A stretch of 64,000 nt of DNA from Afipia sp. (GCA_017308595.1 JAFKER010000011.1:62001-126000); one strand, 5' to 3'; shown: positions 53,607 through 63,453, counted from the first letter of the stretch. The notes: generated by a model from the sequence alone, not told the origin. Numbers and translations are program-made.

Positions 53607-55094
53607 ATGAGCAAGATTAAGAGCCTTATCCTCGGATCGGCTGCAGTTATCGCAGCATCCGCTGGAGCACAGGCAGCCGATCTTCCCGTCAAGGCGAAAG
53701 CCGTTCAGTACGTGAAGATCTGCTCCCTTTATGGCGCCGGTTTCTACTACATCCCCGGCACCGACACCTGCATCAAGCTGGGTGGCTACGTCCAGGCTGA
53801 CTGGAACATCAACGCCGGCAACTACGGCAAGCCAGCATGGGATGAAGGCGGGTTCCGCGCCAACGGTACCGGCAGCCGCGACAGCGACTACTTCACCACC
53901 CGCGCTCGCGTTCAGCTGAACATCGACACCCGCACCGCCACCGAATACGGCGTTGTTCGTACCTACTGGTCGAGCAACTTCGAACATTCGACCGGTTTCG
54001 GCCCGTCGTCGGGCAACCTGACCATGGACTACGGCTTCGTCCAGTTCGCCGGCTTCACCCTCGGTAAGGCGGTTTCTGGCTTCCAGACCCCATGGGGTGC
54101 TTACGGCGCCAACAACAACACCTCGTTCCTGCTCGGCGGCTACGACAACGCGACTGGCATCAACCAGATCGCCTATACGTGGCAGTTCGGCAACGGCGTG
54201 TCGGCTCAGGTCGGTATCGAAGACAACCGCGTCATCAACCGTGGTCAGCTGATCAACGCGAGCCTCGCGGCTACCAACGCGAACCTGTTCACCGGTGTCT
54301 ACACCAACCAGTACGGCGGCAACGTTTCGCCTGACTTCGTCGGTAACATCCGTATCGACCAGGCTGCGTTCACCGCTCAGCTGTCGGGTGCCGTGCACAA
54401 CGTTCACGCTGGCTACTACGGCGCGACCGAACAGACCGGCCATCCGCAGGATGAATGGGGCTTCGCAATTTCGGGTGGCATTCAGCTGAAGAACCTGCCA
54501 ACCGGCCCTGGCGACAAGCTGTCGTTGGACGCGACCTATGCTGACGGTGCGACGAAGTACCTGATCAGCGGCGTGACCGGCAACAACTTCGATCACTTCT
54601 CCGGCGGCAACAACGGTTTCTACAACAGCTTCGCAGCTCTCGCTCTTGCTGATGGTGTGTTCACCAACGGCAGCAGCATCTCGAAGACCAATGGTTGGGG
54701 CTTCCGCGGCGCTTACGTGCACAACTGGACCCCGAATTGGGAATCCAGCGTGTTCGGTAGCTACACCCAGATCAACTACGGTTCGGCTGGTAAGGCTGCT
54801 CTCGTTGCACAGGCTGCAGCCGTCCTCCCAGCTGTTGGCGTGTTCGCTCCTGGAAGCGTCTACAATCCGAACTTTGCGATCTGGCAGGTCGGTACCCGTA
54901 CTGCATGGACCCCGGTCAAGAACCTGACCTTCTCGGGTGAAGTGATGTACACCAACCTGGATCAGGCTAGCTCGGGTTCGTTCACGCCGGCAGCAGGAAC
55001 CAACCCGGTTGGCTTTAAGCCAGGCGGTGTGGCCTACAACTTCGCAGATCAGGGCATCTGGTCGGGCAACCTCCGCGTTCGCCGCACCTGGTAA
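53607..55094 (+). CDS. outer-membrane porin (Omp2-like family)
   Basis: A 495-residue beta-barrel porin. A signal peptide (MSKIKSLILGSAAVIAASAG, cleaved after AQA) is followed by ADLPVKAKAVQYVKICSLYG and YYIPGTDTCIKLGGYVQADW, the typical N-terminus of Bradyrhizobium/Brucella-type porins with its two Cys, and a C-terminal WSGNLRVRRTW that should close the barrel. Codon use is strongly biased (high-expression type), TTGGAGG precedes the ATG, and a strong terminator follows. Confidence 0.95.
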   Translation: MSKIKSLILGSAAVIAASAGAQAADLPVKAKAVQYVKICSLYGAGFYYIPGTDTCIKLGGYVQADWNINAGNYGKPAWDEGGFRANGTGSRDSDYFTTRARVQLNIDTRTATEYGVVRTYWSSNFEHSTGFGPSSGNLTMDYGFVQFAGFTLGKAVSGFQTPWGAYGANNNTSFLLGGYDNATGINQIAYTWQFGNGVSAQVGIEDNRVINRGQLINASLAATNANLFTGVYTNQYGGNVSPDFVGNIRIDQAAFTAQLSGAVHNVHAGYYGATEQTGHPQDEWGFAISGGIQLKNLPTGPGDKLSLDATYADGATKYLISGVTGNNFDHFSGGNNGFYNSFAALALADGVFTNGSSISKTNGWGFRGAYVHNWTPNWESSVFGSYTQINYGSAGKAALVAQAAAVLPAVGVFAPGSVYNPNFAIWQVGTRTAWTPVKNLTFSGEVMYTNLDQASSGSFTPAAGTNPVGFKPGGVAYNFADQGIWSGNLRVRRTW

Positions 55095-55134
55095 TAACAA
55101 CCGCCTAACGGCGATTGTTACCTGAACTAAAAGA

Positions 55135-55167
55135 GCCCCCGGCAGGAAACTGCCGGGGGCTTTTTTT
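55135..55167 (+). terminator. strong intrinsic terminator after porin
   Basis: An 11-bp perfect stem GCCCCCGGCAG / CTGCCGGGGGC with GAAA loop and seven T residues lies 40 bp after the porin stop. Confidence 0.95.
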
Positions 55168-55224
55168 GCGTTCTCTTCCCTCCACGAATGGAGGAGACGA
55201 AACGCCTGCCAAGCATGCTGCGTC

Positions 55225-55322
55225 GTCCCCGCGAAAGCGGGGACCCATAGCGACCGAAGGTTATTGGGGACTGTGCTGAGATTGCTTGCGCAGGGAAGTA
55301 TGGCTCCCCGCTTTCGCGGGGA
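55225..55322. repeat. REP-like palindrome pair (REPIN-like)
   Basis: GTCCCCGC-GAAA-GCGGGGAC (55225-55244) and, 60 bp on, the inverted version TCCCCGC-TTTC-GCGGGGA (55305-55322) carry the same stem with complementary loops, i.e. two copies in opposite orientation. Such CCCCGC/GCGGGG palindromes recur between genes in many Bradyrhizobium-group genomes. Confidence 0.65.
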
Positions 55323-55353
55323 AGACAAAGAGGTCTGGGTCCGCCGGCAGGTT

Positions 55354-56247
55354 CTAGGGCGCTCTCGCTCCATCACATCGTGCACAGAACGCGACGATAC
55401 GGTCCATCGTCGGCTTGTCTGCCAGGAGCGGCGCATGGCCCTGATCGGCCACCGTGACGAGATCGATGTCCGGCCTGCGCGTGACCATGTCCTTTACGCC
55501 CTGAACCGACAGCAGGTCCGACAGTGCGCCATGGATCAGCATCAGCGGAACTCCGGCCATTGCATCAAATAGCTCCCAGACCTGCGGCAGCGGATTGGAG
55601 GGATCGAGTCCATCGAGGGTGTGCGAAATCTTGAGATCATAGGTCCGCTCCAGTCCGCCGCCGGCTTTTTCCCGGAAGGCCCGGCGGGCCCATGCTGTCC
55701 ACTCATCATCCGTCAGGGACGGGAACACCGTACCGAACAACTCCTTCAAGCCGTGCGCAGCCTCATCCCATGTCTTTCGCGGCGGAGGATTGGCGATATA
55801 GCCCTTGATCTTCATCAGGCCGTCGATTTCCAGCGCGGGACCGATGTCGTTCAGAATGACTCCCGCAAGCAATTTCGGCTGGGCCGCCGCCATCGCCATC
55901 GAGATCAAGCCTCCGCGCGAGGTGCCAAGCAGGATGGCGCGGGAGATTCCAAGCGAAGCCGCGATGGCCAGAACGTCGCCAAGTTCGACCGGCACCGCGT
56001 ATTTGGCGGGATCGGGATCGTAGTCCGACAGGCCGCGTCCGCGATAATCGATCGCTACGACCTTGCGGGGTGTAGACGAACTGGTGGCAATCGCTCGCGC
56101 GATGTCATCGAAATCGTCGGTCGTTCGCGTCAGGCCGGGCAGGCAGAGCACGGGCAGGGCCGTGCTGTCGTCGGGGCCGATTACCTTGGCATGCAGTTTC
56201 AGCCCGTCGGCTGACTGGCAGAAAACATCACGGAACTGTGTGGACAT
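55354..56247 (-). CDS. alpha/beta hydrolase
   Basis: A 297-residue alpha/beta-fold hydrolase. LPVLCLPGLTRTTDDFDDIA (HG-like oxyanion region as LPGLTR), nucleophile elbow GTSRGG (Ser110), and GHAPLL near the C-terminus (catalytic His) are visible. AGGGAA precedes ATG 56247. The substrate is unknown; homologues act on esters or epoxides. A REP-like pair separates it from the porin. Confidence 0.9.
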   Translation of the reverse strand: MSTQFRDVFCQSADGLKLHAKVIGPDDSTALPVLCLPGLTRTTDDFDDIARAIATSSSTPRKVVAIDYRGRGLSDYDPDPAKYAVPVELGDVLAIAASLGISRAILLGTSRGGLISMAMAAAQPKLLAGVILNDIGPALEIDGLMKIKGYIANPPPRKTWDEAAHGLKELFGTVFPSLTDDEWTAWARRAFREKAGGGLERTYDLKISHTLDGLDPSNPLPQVWELFDAMAGVPLMLIHGALSDLLSVQGVKDMVTRRPDIDLVTVADQGHAPLLADKPTMDRIVAFCARCDGARAP

Positions 56248-56419
56248 GAATTTTCCCTGAGAACAGGCGTTGTGTCGCCGAGATAGCGGACAGGCCACCG
56301 GAACGGATCCGGCGGCCATCAGGAGGAAAAGTGTTCTTGAGATGGATTACGGGGTCAAGCCCCGATGAGAACAGCGCTGGATGCGCATAGCAGAGAAGTT
56401 TGCGGCCAGCCGGCTGCGC

Positions 56420-58621
56420 TTATTCCACGCCGGCGCCGCGGCGCAAGTCCGCCTCGATCAGCAGCTTGCTGCCACCACCGAAACGCGAACGATAGACCTG
56501 CAGGTTTTCCATGATGCGCTGGACATAGTTGCGTGTCTCGGAGAAGGGGATTTGCTCGACCCAGTCCACCGCATCCACTTTCGAATCGCGCGGATCACCG
56601 TAGCGCTCGATCCATTTGCGAACGCTGCCGCGTCCGGCATTGTAACCGGCGAACGTCATGATGTAGGAGCCCCGGTAGTCCTCAATCAGGCCGCCGAGTT
56701 CGGCAGCGCCAAAGGCGGCATTATACGCGGGGTCGGATTTCAGCCGGGTGAGGTCGAAGGTTGCGCCATGCCGTTTAGCGACGTATTTGCCAGCGGCGGG
56801 CGTCACTTGCATCAGCCCATAAGCTTGAGCCGGGGAGACGACTGACGGATTAAAGGCGCTTTCTTGCCGGGCAATGGCGTAGACGATCGCCTTTTCGACT
56901 TCCGGACCGAACTCCTTGTAGGGTGGAATACCGATCACCGGATAGGCGTAGTAATCGAGAGGCATCCCGCGGTTCAAACCGGCCTTACCGACGAGCAGCA
57001 TGCCGCGCGCGTCGTTATGACGCTGGGTCAGCTCACAAAGTGCGAGCAGGCCATCCATATCGGCACGCTCCCCCATGTCGGCGAGAATGGGAACGGCAAT
57101 GTCGCGCTCGTCGAGTGCATAAAGTAGGTCGACGGCGCGGACGACTTCCAGCCGATCGCCGCCCCGCGAGCGGCCCGGCACGCCATTCAAGGCAATTTGC
57201 GGTAGCCCAAGCTTCGCGCGCGCGAGCTGGCCGTAGTAGCTGGTCGATTGCGCTGCCGCGGATTCGTAGGCCGCGCGGGCCTCCCGCGCGTGTCCTGCAG
57301 CTTCAGCAGCACGGCCTTGCCAATAGCCAGCGCGCGCGAGAGCGGTGGGGTTGACGCTGCCCACGCCGATACGCGCGAAATGCTGGGCTGCGAGGTTCGG
57401 GTCATTGAGGAAACGCAGCGCAATCCAGCCCGCGGTGAACTCCGATTCGGTCTTGTAGATATCGCGTGCTGGCAGCGAGGCATCGCGCGCGACGGCATAG
57501 GCGGTGCGGGGCTCGTTGGTGTCGAGCAGCTTGCGCGCCAACAGGCGCCGTTCGATCCACCATTCATCGGCGTTCACCAGCCGCGCCGGATCGCGCGGTG
57601 CGGCCTGCATGGTGCGGGCAGCTTCAATGAACTTGTCCTCACGGCGGAGCCATTGCGCCTTGCTGAAGAGGTAGAGCGGATCGTTGTGCAAATCGCTTGG
57701 AACAGCGGCGAGCAGGGCCTTCGCGTTGGAGGCTTTCCCGTTGAGTGCGGTACGTGCTTTGGCCAGCGCGACATGACCGCTGCCGAGCCGCTTGGCTGAA
57801 CGCAATGCGGCTTCTCCGTTGTTGCCGCTATACAGCAACATATCCATCCGCACTTTGATGTCGCCCGGAGTCAGCAGCGTGCCGAACCGTTCAAAGGCGG
57901 TGTCTTCGGTATCGGACGAGAAGGAATCGCTGCGCCAGGCTTCCCGCACCAGCCGTTCGGCGCTCGGCCTGTCGCCGCGCGCAAGCAATGCGCGCGCAAG
58001 CATGAAGCGGCCCTTTGCAGAGATCGGCTGTTCACCATTGAAGAACGAAAGGACGGCGGAATCGTCGCGCTTGTCATCCCACAATGCGGATTCGCCGCGC
58101 CGCCGGAGGAATATCACGCTCGGCCAGCCTGGATTCTCGGTGATAAAGGCTTTGTATCGCTCGGAGGATGCGCCGTTGTCGTCGCTGCGCAGGATCATCC
58201 ATTCCGTGAGCTTGCGCGCGACGGGATCGGACAACGAGGCCTGCAACTGCGTCGCTTCCGCCGACTTCCGTTTGCGCACAAGTTCGATGATCTGCTCCAG
58301 CGTCTCCATGTCGGCTTTCGATGTGGAGGATGTGCTGGACATTGCCAGGGCCACCGAAGGCTTCCTTGGCGGCGCGGGGCGTGCGGCGAGAGGTTTCGGC
58401 GCAGGGGCAGCCGGCGTGGCTTTCGCGGACGAGGCGGCTGGCGGCTGAGCAGGCTTCGCTGGCGCTGTCTTCGGCGTCGCCTCGCGGGAGATCGGCCGGG
58501 GTTTCGGCAGCGGAACGGCGGACGCAGCGTACGACACCAGCGCAATCGCGCCCGCACCGAGCACGATAGCGGTCCAGCGTACCAGCCGGGCTGATCCCGA
58601 AGGTGAAGGAGCAAATGGCAT
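56420..58621 (-). CDS. soluble lytic murein transglycosylase (Slt70-like)
   Basis: A 733-residue periplasmic transglycosylase. After an N-terminal membrane/signal segment (about 13-33) and a Pro/Ala-rich linker comes a long helical superhelix, then an SLT domain near the C-terminus: AIARQESAFNPSVVSPAQAYGLMQVTPAAGKY (catalytic Glu) and FAGYNAGRGSVRKWIERYGDP. It cleaves peptidoglycan exolytically to 1,6-anhydromuropeptides. The frame also opens at GTG 58660; ATG 58621 was preferred, with weak ribosome sites for both. It is divergent from dapA. Confidence 0.93.
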   Translation of the reverse strand: MPFAPSPSGSARLVRWTAIVLGAGAIALVSYAASAVPLPKPRPISREATPKTAPAKPAQPPAASSAKATPAAPAPKPLAARPAPPRKPSVALAMSSTSSTSKADMETLEQIIELVRKRKSAEATQLQASLSDPVARKLTEWMILRSDDNGASSERYKAFITENPGWPSVIFLRRRGESALWDDKRDDSAVLSFFNGEQPISAKGRFMLARALLARGDRPSAERLVREAWRSDSFSSDTEDTAFERFGTLLTPGDIKVRMDMLLYSGNNGEAALRSAKRLGSGHVALAKARTALNGKASNAKALLAAVPSDLHNDPLYLFSKAQWLRREDKFIEAARTMQAAPRDPARLVNADEWWIERRLLARKLLDTNEPRTAYAVARDASLPARDIYKTESEFTAGWIALRFLNDPNLAAQHFARIGVGSVNPTALARAGYWQGRAAEAAGHAREARAAYESAAAQSTSYYGQLARAKLGLPQIALNGVPGRSRGGDRLEVVRAVDLLYALDERDIAVPILADMGERADMDGLLALCELTQRHNDARGMLLVGKAGLNRGMPLDYYAYPVIGIPPYKEFGPEVEKAIVYAIARQESAFNPSVVSPAQAYGLMQVTPAAGKYVAKRHGATFDLTRLKSDPAYNAAFGAAELGGLIEDYRGSYIMTFAGYNAGRGSVRKWIERYGDPRDSKVDAVDWVEQIPFSETRNYVQRIMENLQVYRSRFGGGSKLLIEADLRRGAGVE

Positions 58622-58871
58622 CAAGGGCAGCCTATGCGGCGAATCATTCAAGACCTTCACCCTCAGGTGTAGTGCATTGAATATGTGGACAAAACATCAA
58701 ATGTGCTAGAACCGACACAATGCCGCAACACCACGGCAAAATCGCGGCTGGCGCGGGTTTCTCACGGTGTCTGACGCGGTACAGGAGTGCGCGGGGCCTT
58801 TCATCGCGCCTCGTGACCCGGTATCAATCAATCATAAATCGCAATGTTTGCGATGCGTTCGGAGAATGACA

Positions 58872-59762
58872 ATGGCAACCAAGACGAATTTCAGGGGGTC
58901 TCTTACCGCCTTGGTGACGCCATTCAAAAACGGAGCGCTGGACGAAGCTGGCTTGCGCGAACTCGTGAACTGGCAGATCGAGCAGGGGTCGCACGGCCTG
59001 GTTCCCGTCGGGACCACCGGCGAGAGTCCGACCCTCAGCCATGAAGAGCACAACAAGGTCACCGAGTGGTGCATCGCCGAAGCGAAGGGCCGTGTCCCGG
59101 TGATCGCAGGTGCGGGCTCCAACTCGACGCGCGAGGCCATCGCCCTGGCGCAGCACGCCGAAAAGGCGGGCGCTGATGCCGTGCTTGTGGTGACCCCCTA
59201 TTACAACAAGCCGACGCAGGAAGGGATGTATCATCACTTCAAGGCGGTGAACGATGCGATCGGTATCCCGATCATCATCTATAACATTCCGCCGCGCTCG
59301 GTCGTCGATCTGTCGGTCGAGACCATGACCCGGCTGTTCGAGCTTAAGAACATCGCCGGCGTGAAAGATGCCACCGCCAATCTTGCCCGCGTTTCGCAGC
59401 AGCGTCATGCGATGGGGCCGGATTTCATCCAGCTCTCGGGCGAGGACATGACGGCGCTCGCCTATATGGCGGCGGGCGGGCACGGCTGCATTTCGGTTGT
59501 TGCCAATGTGGCGCCCAAGCAGTGCGCGGATCTGATGTCCGCCGTGTTCAAGGGCGACTATGCGGCTGCGCTGAAGATTCAGGATCGGCTGACGCCACTG
59601 CATGACGCCATCTTCAAGGAGCCGGGTCTCGCTGGCGCCAAGCACGGGCTCAAGCTGCTTGGCCGCGTGCAGGAAGAAGTGCGTCTGCCGCTCGTGCCGG
59701 TGACGCCGCCGACCGGTAAGGTTATTCACGATGCGATGGTCTATGCCGGAGTGCTCAACTGA
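58872..59762 (+). CDS. dapA: 4-hydroxy-tetrahydrodipicolinate synthase
   Basis: A 296-residue TIM-barrel enzyme condensing pyruvate with aspartate semialdehyde in lysine and diaminopimelate synthesis. GTTGES (47-52), Tyr137 (IIYNIPPRS) and Schiff-base Lys165 (IAGVKDAT) are present. GGAG seven bases before ATG 58872 sets the start. mscL follows 27 bp downstream and may be co-transcribed. Confidence 0.96.
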   Translation: MATKTNFRGSLTALVTPFKNGALDEAGLRELVNWQIEQGSHGLVPVGTTGESPTLSHEEHNKVTEWCIAEAKGRVPVIAGAGSNSTREAIALAQHAEKAGADAVLVVTPYYNKPTQEGMYHHFKAVNDAIGIPIIIYNIPPRSVVDLSVETMTRLFELKNIAGVKDATANLARVSQQRHAMGPDFIQLSGEDMTALAYMAAGGHGCISVVANVAPKQCADLMSAVFKGDYAAALKIQDRLTPLHDAIFKEPGLAGAKHGLKLLGRVQEEVRLPLVPVTPPTGKVIHDAMVYAGVLN

Positions 59763-59789
59763 TGATCTACCAGGAAGGGGAATGCGCCG

Positions 59790-60206
59790 ATGCTTGAGGA
59801 GTTCAAGAAGTTTGCCTTGAAGGGCAATGTCGTCGATCTCGCAGTCGGTGTGATTATTGGTGCGGCGTTCGGTGCCATCGTCAATTCGATGGTCGCCGAC
59901 ATCATCATGCCGATCATCGGCGCGATCACCGGCGGCCTTGATTTCTCCAACTATTTCACCGGCTTGTCGAAAACGGTCACGGCGACCAACCTGGCCGATG
60001 CCAAGAAGCAGGGCGCTGTTCTGGCATGGGGCAGTTTCCTCACGCTGACGTTGAATTTTATCATCATCGCGTTTGTGCTGTTCCTGGTCATTCGGCTTAT
60101 GAACCGGCTGAAGGCCAAGGAAGAGGCTGCACCGCCTGCGCCTGAGAAGCCGACGAAAGATCAGGAACTGCTCACTGAAATCCGCGATCTTCTGAAATCG
60201 AAATAA
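59790..60206 (+). CDS. mscL: large-conductance mechanosensitive channel MscL
   Basis: A 138-residue channel that opens under hypo-osmotic stress. [29 protein letters not shown] (TM1 with the hydrophobic gate) and the second helix [22 protein letters not shown] are diagnostic, with the C-terminal amphipathic helix. GAAGGGGA precedes the ATG. Confidence 0.96.
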   Translation: MLEEFKKFALKGNVVDLAVGVIIGAAFGAIVNSMVADIIMPIIGAITGGLDFSNYFTGLSKTVTATNLADAKKQGAVLAWGSFLTLTLNFIIIAFVLFLVIRLMNRLKAKEEAAPPAPEKPTKDQELLTEIRDLLKSK

Positions 60207-60241
60207 CTTCCTATCTGTCAGCAGCAGGTATTTTGTCGACC

Positions 60242-60273
60242 CTCTGACGGCGCGGAAGCCCGCGCCGTCAGAG
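60242..60273. repeat. 14-bp perfect hairpin between mscL and smpB
   Basis: CTCTGACGGCGCGG (60242-60255), loop AAGC and CCGCGCCGTCAGAG (60260-60273) form a perfect 14-bp stem. No T run follows, so it may be a REP-type element or a Rho-assisted/processing structure rather than a classical terminator. Confidence 0.6.
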
Positions 60274-60339
60274 CCGTATTGAAAGATTGCGAGGTCGCGC
60301 GAGCCACACTGTTCGCTTGCGCGAATACCGAGACATCTG

Positions 60340-60813
60340 ATGGCTGAGAAGAAAGAACCCACGATCAAGGTCGTCGCCGAGAACCGCAAGGCGCGATTCA
60401 ACTATGCCATCGAGGATACCGTCGAGGCGGGCATCGTACTGACCGGCACCGAGGTCAAATCGACGCGTAACGGCAAGACCACGATTGCGGAGTCCTATGC
60501 CGACTCCAGGGCTGGCGAAATATGGCTGGTGAACGCCAATATCCCCGAATACCTGCAGGCCAACCGCTTCAATCACGAGCCCAAGCGGGATCGTAAGCTG
60601 CTCTTGCATAAAAAGCAGATCAACAAGCTGATCGGCGCGATCGAGCGCGAAGGCATGACGCTCATCCCGCTCAAGATGTATGTCAATGAGCACGGCAAGG
60701 TTAAGCTTCAACTGGCTCTGGCAAAGGGCAAGAAGCTGCACGACAAGCGCGATACCGAAAAGAAACGCGATTGGGCGCGTGAAAAAGGCCGGTTGCTGAG
60801 AGCACGAGGGTAG
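60340..60813 (+). CDS. smpB: SsrA-binding protein SmpB
   Basis: A 157-residue partner of tmRNA in rescue of stalled ribosomes. [41 protein letters not shown] and the terminal [19 protein letters not shown] are diagnostic. It overlaps the following peroxiredoxin-like gene region closely. No tmRNA gene is seen in the window. Confidence 0.96.
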   Translation: MAEKKEPTIKVVAENRKARFNYAIEDTVEAGIVLTGTEVKSTRNGKTTIAESYADSRAGEIWLVNANIPEYLQANRFNHEPKRDRKLLLHKKQINKLIGAIEREGMTLIPLKMYVNEHGKVKLQLALAKGKKLHDKRDTEKKRDWAREKGRLLRARG

Positions 60814-60815
60814 TG

Positions 60816-61391
60816 ATGAACCAGCCTAATCTGATGGATGTAGACTGGAGCAAGATCCCGGCGCCCGCCGATGACGGTGCGGCCAAACATCTCGCCGGCA
60901 TGAGCATCCCGCCGGTTGCATTCCAGGCGACAGACGGATCGTCCGTCACGCTGGCGTCGCTGCCGGGCCGAACGGTGCTGTTTGCTTATCCGCGCACTGG
61001 TGAACCGGGCAAGATCGGGCTTGTCGATGACTGGGACATGATTCCGGGCGCACGAGGATGCACGCCGCAGACCTGTGCTTTTCGCGACCTGTTCAAGGAC
61101 CTGAAAGACGCAGGTGCGCAGCATGTGTTCGGGATTTCCACTCAGGACACGGCTTATCAGCGCGCCATGGTGGAGCGGCTGCACGTGCCGTTTCAGATTT
61201 TGTCCGACGCCGATCTTGCGTTGACCCGCGCGTTGAAGCTGCCGTCGATGGATGTAGCGGGCCTGACGCTGATCAAGCGGCTCGCACTGATCGTTGATGA
61301 TGCGACGATCACCCATGTGTTCTATCCGGTGTTTCCGCCGGATCGGAATGCGGGAGACGTGCTGGCCTGGCTGCAGGCCAATCCGCGTTAG
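60816..61391 (+). CDS. peroxiredoxin-like redoxin protein
   Basis: A 191-residue thioredoxin-fold protein of the AhpC/TSA redoxin type. GRTVLFAYPRTGEP, then GARGCTPQTCAFRDLFKDL with Cys in a position matching peroxidatic Cys plus a near Cys (GCTPQTC, five-residue spacing as in the BCP/PrxQ class), and FQILSDADLALTRAL are visible. It likely reduces peroxides. ATG 60816 is two bases after the smpB stop, indicating co-translation. Confidence 0.85.
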   Translation: MNQPNLMDVDWSKIPAPADDGAAKHLAGMSIPPVAFQATDGSSVTLASLPGRTVLFAYPRTGEPGKIGLVDDWDMIPGARGCTPQTCAFRDLFKDLKDAGAQHVFGISTQDTAYQRAMVERLHVPFQILSDADLALTRALKLPSMDVAGLTLIKRLALIVDDATITHVFYPVFPPDRNAGDVLAWLQANPR

Positions 61392-62092
61392 CCGAGATAA
61401 TCCCGCACGCTCTTGAACACCGCGCTGAACATCTCGGGTGTCAGGCGACGGGTGTTCGTGTTGTAACGCGAGCAGTGGTAGCTATCGAACAGCCGGACCG
61501 ATCCCGCCTGATGCTGCGCGCCATGGGCGAAGGGGGCTTTTGCAGCGGGAACGCTGAGCGCTTTCAGCGTTGTATCGTGGGCCACACGGCCCAGCATGAC
61601 GATCGCACGCAGGCGCGGCATCTCGTCGATCGCGGCCTGCATAAACGAACGGCAGGTGTTGATTTCGGCAGGTAGGGGTTTGTTCTGCGGAGGGACGCAG
61701 CGCACCGCGTTGCTGATCCGGCAATCGACCAGAGTCAATCCATCGTCGGGCCGTGCTTCAAATGTCCCCTGCGCGAAACCCAGTTCGAGCAGCGTTCCGT
61801 ATAGGAGGTCGCCGGCGAAATCGCCGGTAAAAGGCCGCCCGGTGCGGTTGGCGCCCTGAAGGCCTGGTGCGAGGCCGATAATCAGAAGCTGTGCGTCGGT
61901 TGGCCCGAAAGAAGGCACCGGCGCATTGAACCAATTCGGATGTTGCGCGCGAGTGGCGTCGCGAAAGTCCTTCAGGCGTGGGCAGAGCGGGCAATCCCGG
62001 CCGGGTTCATACGATCGCGCTGAAACGGCAAAGGAAGGGCCGGCGCTGTTGCGCCGGCTTTCCTTGGTTTTATCAATCGTCGAATTCGTCAT
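61388..62092 (-). CDS. uracil-DNA glycosylase, family 5 (UdgB-like)
   Basis: A 234-residue iron-sulfur type glycosylase. CPLC in RDCPLCPRL begins the cluster ligands; GLAPGLQGANRTGRPFTGDF is the family 5 uracil-pocket motif, and a further Cys follows in SNAVRCVPP. It removes uracil (and possibly hypoxanthine) from DNA. ATG 62092 lies inside the end of the NYN gene (20-bp overlap), so the two are likely co-transcribed. Confidence 0.88.
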   Translation of the reverse strand: MTNSTIDKTKESRRNSAGPSFAVSARSYEPGRDCPLCPRLKDFRDATRAQHPNWFNAPVPSFGPTDAQLLIIGLAPGLQGANRTGRPFTGDFAGDLLYGTLLELGFAQGTFEARPDDGLTLVDCRISNAVRCVPPQNKPLPAEINTCRSFMQAAIDEMPRLRAIVMLGRVAHDTTLKALSVPAAKAPFAHGAQHQAGSVRLFDSYHCSRYNTNTRRLTPEMFSAVFKSVRDYLG

Positions 62093-62711
62093 CGCCCCTT
62101 GGCGCCATTGAGGTGGTCGTCGTCCGCTGCAGGAATTGCGGCGTGTGCTGACGGGGTTCGCGCGGTTCGCGGGGAGCAGGGCGCTCACTCGGATCGCGGC
62201 CGAGCTTGGATTGTAGCTGGATCAGATCCGTAAAGACATCCGCCTGGCGGCGCAATTCGTCGGCGATCATCGGAGGCTGGCTGGCGATAGTGGAAATCAC
62301 CGTCACGCGAACACCGCGCCGCTGGACAGCTTCGACCAGCGAACGGAAGTCACCGTCGCCCGAAAACAGCACCATATGGTCGATATGCTCGGCCAGCTCC
62401 ATGGCATCGACGGCAAGCTCGATATCCATGTTGCCCTTCACCTTGCGGCGGCCGGATGCATCGATGAATTCTTTCGTCGCCTTGGTCACGACGGTGTAGC
62501 CGTTGTAGTCGAGCCAGTCGATCAGCGGCCGGATCGAGGAATACTCCTGATCTTCGATAATTGCGGTGTAGTAGAAGGCGCGAACCAGAGTGCCACGACT
62601 CTGGAATTCAAGCAGCAGTCTTTTGTAATCTATGTCGAAACCAAGCGTCTTCGCTGTTGCATAGAGGTTAGCACCGTCAATAAACAGCGCGATCTTGTTC
62701 GTGGCAGGCAT
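62073..62711 (-). CDS. NYN domain (LabA/DUF88) protein
   Basis: A 212-residue protein with a PIN-like NYN nuclease domain: ALFIDGANLYATAKTLGFD (Asp12), KGNMDIELAVDAMELA and MVLFSGDGDFRSLVEAVQRRG give the acidic metal cluster. NYN proteins are predicted RNases. The last ~50 residues are a disordered Pro/Arg/Thr tail. It precedes and overlaps the UDG gene. Confidence 0.93.
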   Translation of the reverse strand: MPATNKIALFIDGANLYATAKTLGFDIDYKRLLLEFQSRGTLVRAFYYTAIIEDQEYSSIRPLIDWLDYNGYTVVTKATKEFIDASGRRKVKGNMDIELAVDAMELAEHIDHMVLFSGDGDFRSLVEAVQRRGVRVTVISTIASQPPMIADELRRQADVFTDLIQLQSKLGRDPSERPAPREPREPRQHTPQFLQRTTTTSMAPRGDDEFDD

Positions 62712-63060
62712 CAGTTTTTTCTCGCATCGTTGTTATCAAATATATTCTTGGCGCGTATCCATCACCGCGCATTCCCAGTCAGTTCAGTTTCAGTGTTATT
62801 CGCCAGAAGGTTTAGAGAGGATAAAGGATCGGAAATATCAACCGCTGCGCTGGCGACTGCGCGGCAGAGCATTTCTGAGGAAGCAATGAAGCGATTTCTT
62901 GTCCATGGGGCCATTTGGCAGGGTGTAAGGCCCTCGTGGCGATCACCTCAGACTGGCCTTTTACCCGGCTTTTCGAAATTGGTGCTTGCGGAAAGGCCTG
63001 GGTCGCTATACCTACCGCGCATAGCGACATTTTTCAGACCCAGACCCGGAGCGACAGCCG
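62712..63060. other. gap between NYN gene and rpoZ
   Basis: This 349-bp divergent region should hold the promoters of the NYN and rpoZ genes. A frame at 62886-63080 has a good ribosome site (GAGGAAG) and overlaps the rpoZ start by 20 bases, but its sequence is Pro/Arg-rich and resembles no family; a leader peptide is possible, not supported. Confidence 0.4.
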
Positions 63061-63453
63061 ATGGCGCGCGTCACTGTTGAAGATTGTATCGATAAGGTCG
63101 ACAACCGGTTCGACCTCGTGCTGCTGGCCGCGCATCGTGCGCGGATGATTTCTTCGGGGTCGCCGTTGACCGTTGACCGCGACAATGACAAGAATCCTGT
63201 CGTTTCGCTACGCGAAATTGCCGATACCACCATTTCTCCTGAGGATTTGCGCGAGGAATTGGTCCATTCGCTGCAGAAATTCGTCGAAGTGGACGAGCCG
63301 GAACCCGATACAGTTCCGCTGATCGGTTCCGCCGGAGCCTCCGTCGATGCGGACGATACCGAAGTGGCCGTCGAGCGGATGACCGAAGAAGAGCTTTTGA
63401 AGGGCCTGGAAGGCCTTGCTCCGCCCGAGGAGCAGCCTGAGGAAGACGAATAA
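63061..63453 (+). CDS. rpoZ: RNA polymerase omega subunit
   Basis: A 130-residue omega subunit that helps assemble beta-prime and forms ppGpp site 1. [28 protein letters not shown] and [11 protein letters not shown] are diagnostic. It is longer than E. coli omega (91) by an acidic C-terminal tail (ending EEQPEEDE), common in alphaproteobacteria. GGAG precedes the ATG. The RelA/SpoT gene follows. Confidence 0.96.
   Translation: MARVTVEDCIDKVDNRFDLVLLAAHRARMISSGSPLTVDRDNDKNPVVSLREIADTTISPEDLREELVHSLQKFVEVDEPEPDTVPLIGSAGASVDADDTEVAVERMTEEELLKGLEGLAPPEEQPEEDE

Noticed and set aside
53520-55436. 638-codon frame on the minus strand
   Set aside because: Antisense to the porin; its openness follows from the biased codon use of the porin gene.
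58824-60401. 525-codon frame on the minus strand
   Set aside because: Antisense across dapA and mscL, both with clear catalytic or membrane signatures.
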